DNA of 10,051 nucleotides, from contig CAMZLA010000061.1 of assembly GCA_947311665.1 (NCBI GenBank), forward strand, positions 1 to 10,051. The letters run 5' to 3'. Numbering within the stretch: the first letter of the stretch is position 1; each line of letters starts with the position of its first letter. The translations under genes and the position numbers were made by a program. This document shows positions 6,037-10,051 of this stretch, one piece after another. The notes beneath the pieces are model-generated. The model saw nothing but the letters and a program-made list of their open reading frames with translations, was not told the DNA's origin and searched no databases. This DNA is from an uncultured Candidatus Altimarinota bacterium. GTDB lineage: Bacteria > Patescibacteriota > Gracilibacteria > CAIRYL01.

Positions 6037-8244
6037 TTATGCAATAGAAACAATAATTTGAATAACTGGTTCTCGAGCTACTTCTCTCAACATTTCAACG
6101 TGAAGCTCATGAGAAAGTTCTTCTACAACAACTTTTTCTGTAATTTTATCTCCAAATTTTTGATGTAATTTTGCATATTGTGTTTTTACCGTATCAATAA
6201 TAACACCGTGAACATCAGGATTTTCAAGAAACCCCTCTGTATATATTCGAGGAGATTTTCGTAATTTTTTAGATTTTGCATCAAGCTCAATCAATAATGT
6301 TAAAATTCCTCCTTCTGCCATAGCTCTCCGTTCATTTAATTGTTTTTCTGTCATATCTGCATGATTTTTTCCATCAACAAAAATAAGCTGTTGATCCAAA
6401 CTTTCTTTTGCTCTTCGTGCAACACCACCTCTCAACTCAATAATCCCTCCATTTTCTAGCATTATAACATTTCTTGGATCATATCCCATTTCTTTTATTG
6501 CCAATCGTCTATGGGCAATTCGCATAAAATATTCTCCATGAATAGGAACAACGTATTTTGTTCCCATTAATGAATGCATCATTTTAATATCTCCTTGAAA
6601 TGCATGCCCAGAAGCATGAATATCCATATCTACTTTTGTCATAACTGCTGCACCTTTTCTATAAATAGCATCTATAACAGTATAAAGAGATCGTTCATTT
6701 CCTGGAATAGGAGAAGAAGAAAATGCAATAATATCATCTTCTGTAATTTTTATAAAAGGATGTTCATCTCGAGAAATTCGAGAAAGAGCTGCAAATGGTT
6801 CCCCTTGAGATCCTGTTGTTAAAATTAAAACTTCTTCTGGTCGATAATCGTTTACACTTGCATTCAGTTTTCGAACAGCAGACATTGGAACAGAAATAAC
6901 TCCCAATTCTTGAGAAATTCTAATATTATCAATCATCGATCGACCACCCAAAAATATCTTTCTCCCATGTGCTACTGCAGAAAGTAATATAGATTGTAAC
7001 CGTCCAATTGAACTTGCAAAGGTTGCCATAATCAATCGTTTCCCTACTGCATCTCTAAAAACTCTATCAATATTTCCTGCAATTACTTTTTCAGAAGGAC
7101 AAAACCCTTCTTTAATAGCATTTGTAGAGTCTGCAAAAACCATATCAACTCCTTCTTTTGAAAATCGAGCCATTTTTTCATAATCACAATGCATTCCATC
7201 AACAGGAGTGAAATCAAATTTAAAGTCTCCAGTATGCACCATAGAACCAGCTTCTGTTTTAATATAAAGACCTGTTGAATCTGGAATAGAATGATTTACT
7301 CGAAAATATTCTATTGTAAATTTCCCAAGTTCAAATTTCGATTCTGGTTTTTTAGGATCTATTAAAATAATTTTTACTTTATCTAATAAATCATGTTCTT
7401 CTAATCGTTTTTCAATTAATGCCTTTGTAAGACGAGTAGCATAAAGAGTTGGGAATCCTAATTTTTCAATATAATGATGAATAGCTCCAATATGATCGAG
7501 ATGACCATGAGTAATAACAACTCCTTTCAGCTTTTCTTTGTTTTTTAAAACATATGATAAATCAGGAATAACATAATCGATTCCTGGCATGTTTTCTTCT
7601 GGAAACTGTAAACCGATGTCAATTAAAATAATATCTCCTTGAAACTCTAATGCCATAGAATTTTTTCCAACTTCATTCAGCCCTCCCAATGGAATAATTC
7701 GCATAGGATCTCCTTTTGGAAGTTTTTCATACATTGGAAATTTTCTATTTGAAGTTTCTCGTTTTACTTGCCCTAACATTGGACGAGGTCGCTGAGTTCT
7801 TCCTTTTGGCATTCGAGAAACAGAGTTTCTATTCACTGGTCGAGATGGTTTTGTTGCTGCTTTTCTTTCATATTTTAGTGCTCCAACATTCACATCTCCT
7901 TTCTTTGCAGGATCTGGTCGTTTCCACCCTTTTTTCCCAGAAAATGATTTTCGAGGTTTTCGAGTATGTTTTATCGGCCCTTTATTTGTAGGTCGTGATG
8001 ATGAATGAGTTCCTATTTTTGATGTTCCTTGAGAATTGCTATGTACAGGTTTTTTATGTACTGGCTTCTTATGTACTGGCTTTTTGTGTTGTGGTTTATT
8101 CTGAGATGATGTTGTTGATTTATTGCTTGTTTTAGTTCCTGATTGAGATGAAGACCCTTGGGTTTTTGTTTTGTTTACTGAATTAGAAGTTTTTCCTGTT
8201 AAAGGTTGAGAAACTTTTTTTATCCAGCCTGTTAGCTTATCCAT
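6037..8244 (-). CDS. rnj: Ribonuclease J with a long basic N-terminal extension
   Basis: RNase J is a zinc-dependent metallo-beta-lactamase/beta-CASP ribonuclease with 5'-3' exonuclease and endonuclease activity, central to mRNA decay and rRNA maturation in bacteria without RNase E. The 735-residue protein has its catalytic core from about residue 181 (IIPLGGLNEVGKNS). Zinc-site motifs follow: HGHLDH at 246-251, NHSIPDS near 318, HTGDFKFD at 337-344, and later ASGHAFQGD and VPIHGEYF. beta-CASP blocks such as FLGGRSMIDN and TTGSQGEPFAAL are present. The core of about 555 residues is a full normal RNase J. The first 180 residues are extra: low-complexity, rich in Lys, Arg, Ser, Thr and Asn, with three exact KKPVH repeats, probably disordered and RNA-binding. 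The start at 8244 is preceded by TACCTT and five bases. It has no Shine-Dalgarno sequence. Confidence 0.95.
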   Translation of the reverse strand: MDKLTGWIKKVSQPLTGKTSNSVNKTKTQGSSSQSGTKTSNKSTTSSQNKPQHKKPVHKKPVHKKPVHSNSQGTSKIGTHSSSRPTNKGPIKHTRKPRKSFSGKKGWKRPDPAKKGDVNVGALKYERKAATKPSRPVNRNSVSRMPKGRTQRPRPMLGQVKRETSNRKFPMYEKLPKGDPMRIIPLGGLNEVGKNSMALEFQGDIILIDIGLQFPEENMPGIDYVIPDLSYVLKNKEKLKGVVITHGHLDHIGAIHHYIEKLGFPTLYATRLTKALIEKRLEEHDLLDKVKIILIDPKKPESKFELGKFTIEYFRVNHSIPDSTGLYIKTEAGSMVHTGDFKFDFTPVDGMHCDYEKMARFSKEGVDMVFADSTNAIKEGFCPSEKVIAGNIDRVFRDAVGKRLIMATFASSIGRLQSILLSAVAHGRKIFLGGRSMIDNIRISQELGVISVPMSAVRKLNASVNDYRPEEVLILTTGSQGEPFAALSRISRDEHPFIKITEDDIIAFSSSPIPGNERSLYTVIDAIYRKGAAVMTKVDMDIHASGHAFQGDIKMMHSLMGTKYVVPIHGEYFMRIAHRRLAIKEMGYDPRNVIMLENGGIIELRGGVARRAKESLDQQLIFVDGKNHADMTEKQLNERRAMAEGGILTLLIELDAKSKKLRKSPRIYTEGFLENPDVHGVIIDTVKTQYAKLHQKFGDKITEKVVVEELSHELHVEMLREVAREPVIQIIVSIA
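8041..8100 (-). repeat. 15-nt tandem repeat inside the RNase J gene
   Basis: Three consecutive 15-nt units (8041-8055, 8056-8070, 8071-8085) differ by only a few bases and are followed by a diverged fourth at 8086-8100. They encode three KKPVH repeats preceded by the related NKPQH (about residues 49-68). The repeat keeps the frame and sits in the disordered extension, so copy number can vary without damaging the enzyme. Confidence 0.85.
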
Positions 8245-8688
8245 AATGTAAGGTAATAAAATAAATGATATAAAGTGATCATTTCAGCATTATGAAATAT
8301 TTACATGAAAGAACTAACAAAGATTATATTTTTTCTAATTTTTTTAAAAAAATTAAGTAAAAATATTTTTAAATTCTTTTATTCTGTTATTTTTTCACTC
8401 TTTTTATTCATAATATTTATATATTATTTGCAACACAAAAAAATATATAAATGGCAAAAAGACAATGATCGTTCTTTTTGCTCTATAAAACGCATATGTA
8501 AAGGCTGTTTTTCCTCGCCTTTAATGAGGGTTTTTTATAATTTACAGTTCTGATGATATTTTCTTCTCCCTTCTCTTTACTCTTTACTCTTTTTCTTCCC
8601 ACTCTCTCCCAACCTGTTCATCAGAATAATTCTATTCTTGTGAATTGTTTCATGTTTTTTCTTTTTTTTCAAGAGTAACTTTTGGCAT
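8245..8688. other. Gene-poor region of about 440 bp with several inverted repeats
   Basis: No gene here is convincing. The left end (8263-8298) has two overlapping inverted repeats that share 8281-8284: AAATGAT/ATCATTT and ATTTCA/TGAAAT. GCAAAAAGA/TCTTTTTGC (8454-8462/8473-8481) is a 9-bp stem. AAAGGC/GCCTTT (8500-8505/8517-8522) and TCCTC/GAGGG (8512-8516/8526-8530, followed by T6) are mutually exclusive stems, the second resembling a plus-strand terminator. 8559-8610 is nearly pure pyrimidine on the plus strand. An open frame at 8305-8553 encodes one hydrophobic helix but is weakly supported. A small RNA or small membrane-protein gene on the plus strand is possible. Confidence 0.5.
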
Positions 8689-8689
8689 A

Positions 8690-8726
8690 AAAAAAGAGAG
8701 TAGTATAAAATACTACTCTCTTTTTT
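8690..8726 (-). terminator. Terminator of the rpsF-rpsR-rpmE operon
   Basis: GAGAGTAGTAT (8696-8706) and ATACTACTCTC (8710-8720) form a perfect 11-bp stem with a three-base loop. It is extended by A6 (8690-8695) facing T6 (8721-8726), for 17 bp in all. It lies 18 bp past the rpmE stop. With A-runs on one side and T-runs on the other it can work in both directions. Confidence 0.88.
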
Positions 8727-8744
8727 ATAAAATATAATTTTATA

Positions 8745-8966
8745 TTATTTTTTTGCTGCTTTTGCTGCTGCTTCTCGTTTTGCAAATCGATCCAATCGAC
8801 CAGCCGTATCAACAGTTCGAACTTTTCCAGTATAGAACGGATGACACTCTGAACATAAGTCGATGCTTACTTCTTCTGCCATTGTTGAATTAATCACATG
8901 TTTTGCTCCACAACCACATTTAAATGTTGTTTCTGAGTAATCTGGATGAATATCTTTTTTTGCCAT
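8745..8966 (-). CDS. rpmE: 50S ribosomal protein bL31 (zinc-binding form)
   Basis: bL31 sits on the central protuberance of the large subunit and bridges it to the 30S head. The 73-residue protein starts MAKKDIHPDY and keeps the zinc cysteines C17, C19, C38 and C41 (KCGCG and LCSECHPFYTGK), followed by the conserved VDTAGRLDRF and an Ala/Lys tail. This is the C+ form that stores zinc; the zinc-independent paralogue lacks these cysteines. The frame stays open to an ATG at 8996, but the ten residues before MAKKDIHP match nothing in the family, so the start at 8966 is chosen. It is the last gene of the ribosomal operon, 60 nt after rpsR and just before a strong terminator. Confidence 0.95.
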   Translation of the reverse strand: MAKKDIHPDYSETTFKCGCGAKHVINSTMAEEVSIDLCSECHPFYTGKVRTVDTAGRLDRFAKREAAAKAAKK

Positions 8967-8987
8967 AGTAATAAAATTGAAAGAATA

Positions 8988-9004
8988 TCTCCTCAAGTAG
9001 GAGA
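8988..9004. repeat. Small inverted repeat in the rpsR-rpmE gap
   Basis: TCTCCT (8988-8993) and AGGAGA (8999-9004) can pair with a five-base loop. On the minus-strand mRNA it lies about 22 nt before the rpmE start. It contains a GGAG that is too far from the ATG to be a normal Shine-Dalgarno sequence and would be hidden in the stem. It is the most GC-rich element of this 60-nt gap and could be a control site for bL31 translation. Confidence 0.4.
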
Positions 9005-9026
9005 ATAATAGAATATTAAATAAAAA

Positions 9027-9260
9027 TTATTTAATAAAAGGGAGAAGTCCCATAAATCGTGCTTGCTTAATTGCTTTTGCCATGTTTTTTTGGTTTCGAA
9101 GTTGATTCCCAATATATTTTCGAGGTTTAATTTTCCCAAAAAACGAAACTCCTACTTTTTTTAAAAGAGGAAAGTTTTTATAGTCGATTGTTGTAATTCC
9201 TCGAGAAATAAAAATATCTTTTGTCTTTTTTTCTGCCATTGATGAATTTGGTTGTGCCAT
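9027..9260 (-). CDS. rpsR: 30S ribosomal protein bS18
   Basis: bS18 binds as a heterodimer with bS6 to the central domain of 16S rRNA, forming part of the 30S platform. The 77-residue protein has the family core ITTIDYKNFPLLKK, then FGKIKPRKYIGN, and the basic helix RNQKNMAKAIKQARFMGLLPFI that ends the protein, as usual. The N-terminal 20 residues are variable. The start at 9260 gives MAQPNSS; a second Met (residue 8) is possible. It lies 43 nt after rpsF in the same direction. The ssb gene that often sits between the two is absent. A TATTTT five bases before the ATG might also give a separate start of transcription. Confidence 0.94.
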   Translation of the reverse strand: MAQPNSSMAEKKTKDIFISRGITTIDYKNFPLLKKVGVSFFGKIKPRKYIGNQLRNQKNMAKAIKQARFMGLLPFIK

Positions 9261-9303
9261 ATTATAAAATATAAATTAAAGAGTAGTGTGAAAGAAAATG
9301 TTT

Positions 9304-9753
9304 TTATTTTCTTTTTTTCTTAATATCAAGAGTTTCTTTTCTGTTTGAAATTTTTCGCACTTTTCGTTTTCCTGCTACTTTTTCATCTACAAATTCTTGA
9401 TATTCTTCCATTACTTCTTTATATGTAATAGGTGTTTTTTCATCAGAAGGAACTTTAATAGTAAGATGTCGAAGAATGTTTTGATCAAGACGAAGTTCTT
9501 CATCAAACACTCTTACTTCTTGAGGTGGGAAATTATATTGAAGAACAATATAAAACCCTGAAGTCCGTTTTTCTATTGGATATTCAAGATCTCGTTTCCC
9601 CCAAAAATCTTCAAAAGTTACTGCTTTTTCATCTTTTGAAATTTTTGAAATTCGTTTTTTAAGAGTTTCTACCTCTTTTTTCACTGCTGTTTCTGCAAGC
9701 TCTGGAGCAAACAAGAACATAGTTTCGTAATGCACAAGTGAAGGTTTTGCCAT
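9304..9753 (-). CDS. rpsF: 30S ribosomal protein bS6
   Basis: bS6 pairs with bS18 on the 30S platform. The 149-residue protein has the bS6 ferredoxin-like fold pattern: HYETMFLFAPEL near the N-terminus, FWGKRDLEYPIEKRTSGFYIVLQY in the middle, and LDQNILRHLTIKV at the end of the fold (about residue 100). The remaining roughly 45 residues are an extension with a very basic end (repeated KRK/KKK), longer than in compact bS6 proteins and without the Glu-rich tail known from E. coli. It is the first gene of the operon. The ATG at 9753 gives MAKPSLVHYE and lies behind a leader of about 150 nt. No Shine-Dalgarno sequence is visible. Confidence 0.94.
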   Translation of the reverse strand: MAKPSLVHYETMFLFAPELAETAVKKEVETLKKRISKISKDEKAVTFEDFWGKRDLEYPIEKRTSGFYIVLQYNFPPQEVRVFDEELRLDQNILRHLTIKVPSDEKTPITYKEVMEEYQEFVDEKVAGKRKVRKISNRKETLDIKKKRK

Positions 9754-9785
9754 GAATTATGGTTGAAAGAATAAATATGAATCTT

Positions 9786-9831
9786 CCACGCGGGGGATGA
9801 ATTATATAAAAAAAATATAATTTCCCTGGCG
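9786..9831 (-). promoter_or_regulatory. Candidate S6:S18 autoregulatory leader RNA of rpsF-rpsR
   Basis: On the minus strand the leader folds as AATTATAT (9815-9822) with ATATAATT (9800-9807) around a T7 loop. Below a small internal loop, GGG (9824-9826) pairs with CCC (9794-9796). The 3' strand then continues CCGCG and TGG, and the 5' strand has CGCCA. This can close as CCA/TGG with the CCG-containing bases bulged out. A helix with a bulged CCG next to a C-rich strand is the hallmark of the known S6:S18-binding leader that mimics 16S rRNA, and it is in the right place. The exact base pairs are my own hand fold. GC content here is far above that of the surrounding leader. Confidence 0.5.
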
Positions 9832-9909
9832 AAAAAATGCAAAAGTAATTATTCCATATATAGCATCTGTAAAGCAAGAGAAAATAATAATACGAACATT
9901 CAAGGTTAT

Positions 9910-9918
9910 ATTATACCA
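9910..9918 (-). promoter_or_regulatory. Extended -10 promoter of the ribosomal operon
   Basis: The minus strand reads TGGTATAAT, a perfect extended -10 (TGnTATAAT), with no good -35 box, as is common for such promoters. Transcription would begin near 9903, giving rpsF a leader of about 150 nt that contains the candidate S6:S18 element. It lies 50 bp past the stop of the upstream ABC gene. Confidence 0.6.
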
Positions 9919-9967
9919 CTTTGTAAAAGAAATAGATATTGAGTCATTTCCGCTATTATTTTCTATC

Positions 9968-10051
9968 TTAATTTTCTTCAACAAATCCATCTTTTAAATA
10001 AATAACTCTATCTACAAACTCTTTATCACTATCTTCATGTGTTACCATAAT
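9968..10051 (-). CDS. C-terminal end of an ABC-transporter ATP-binding protein (partial)
   Basis: The last 27 codons of a minus-strand gene enter from the right edge and end at TAA (9968-9970). They read IMVTHEDSD, then FVDRVIYLKDGFVEEN. The VTHE is the H-loop (switch) His that contacts the ATP gamma-phosphate, and the DRVIYLKDG ending is typical of MacB/LolD/FtsE-type ATPases, which work with separate FtsX-like permease proteins. The ATPase core is outside the window, so substrate and partner are unknown. Confidence 0.8.
   Translation of the reverse strand: MMVTHEDSDKEFVDRVIYLKDGFVEEN

Noticed and set aside
8440..8540. SRP RNA, 6S RNA or a known riboswitch in the gene-poor region.
   Set aside because: The conserved core motifs of these RNAs are not present on either strand as far as I can see by eye.
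8305..8553. Plus-strand frame for an 82-residue protein with one hydrophobic helix (possible small membrane protein or type I toxin).
   Set aside because: It would be the only gene ending in TGA, it runs through the terminator-like stem and T6 at 8512-8536, and its second half looks like random translation of AT-rich DNA. A shorter peptide cannot be excluded, so the region is reported as structure instead.
9802..9990. Minus-strand frame starting MDLLKKIKIE between the ABC gene and rpsF.
   Set aside because: It overlaps the end of the ABC gene, the extended -10 promoter and the leader hairpin, and matches nothing I know.
2..10051. Alternative genetic code (UGA as Gly or Trp).
   Set aside because: All recognisable genes read through with the standard code at normal length, Trp is TGG, and no in-frame TGA is needed. 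Only TGA avoidance remains as an observation.
2..10051. CRISPR arrays or insertion sequences.
   Set aside because: No regularly spaced repeats, transposase or terminal inverted repeats with target duplications were found.

Overview
This window comes from an AT-rich, gene-dense bacterial genome. The protein set (delta', RecO, GrpE, a long RNase J, bS6, bS18, zinc-type bL31), the SD-less starts and the many small lineage-specific proteins fit a Candidate Phyla Radiation (Patescibacteria)-like bacterium, but placement from one window is an inference. All 13 coding regions whose 3' end can be seen stop at TAA, and no accepted gene contains an in-frame TGA, so neither the Gly code (25) nor the Trp code (4) is needed to read them.

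Layout. 2-346 (+) is the 3' end of a one-helix membrane protein. 399-2532 (+) is a tight pair, holB (clamp-loader delta') and proA (glutamyl phosphate reductase), 10 nt apart. recO (3277-2543, -) runs tail-to-tail into proA and is divergent from a UPF0489/arginase-fold gene (3301-4095, +). A complete tRNA-His with encoded CCA (4185-4262) has its own promoter and a strong terminator. It is followed by a two-gene + strand unit: a PhnA-like protein lacking its zinc ribbon (4367-4675), and an unrecognised protein with a possible PD-(D/E)XK nuclease signature (4705-5343). grpE (5899-5321, -) overlaps the end of that unit by 23 bp.

137 bp separate grpE from a large RNase J gene (8244-6037, -) and contain a perfect 17-bp hairpin. 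8245-8744 has no convincing gene but holds several inverted repeats, a polypyrimidine tract and a terminator. The right part is a minus-strand ribosomal-protein operon, rpsF-rpsR-rpmE (9753-8745), with an extended -10 promoter, a roughly 150-nt leader that resembles the S6:S18 autoregulatory RNA, and a terminator after rpmE. The window ends in the last 27 codons of an ABC-transporter ATPase (-).

Most genes are housekeeping: replication and repair (holB, recO), protein folding (grpE), RNA decay (RNase J), and ribosome and tRNA supply. The best candidates for undescribed biology are the PhnA-like/nuclease-like pair behind tRNA-His, the UPF0489 arginase-fold enzyme, and a recurring TANNNT-N5-ATG arrangement that suggests leaderless mRNAs.
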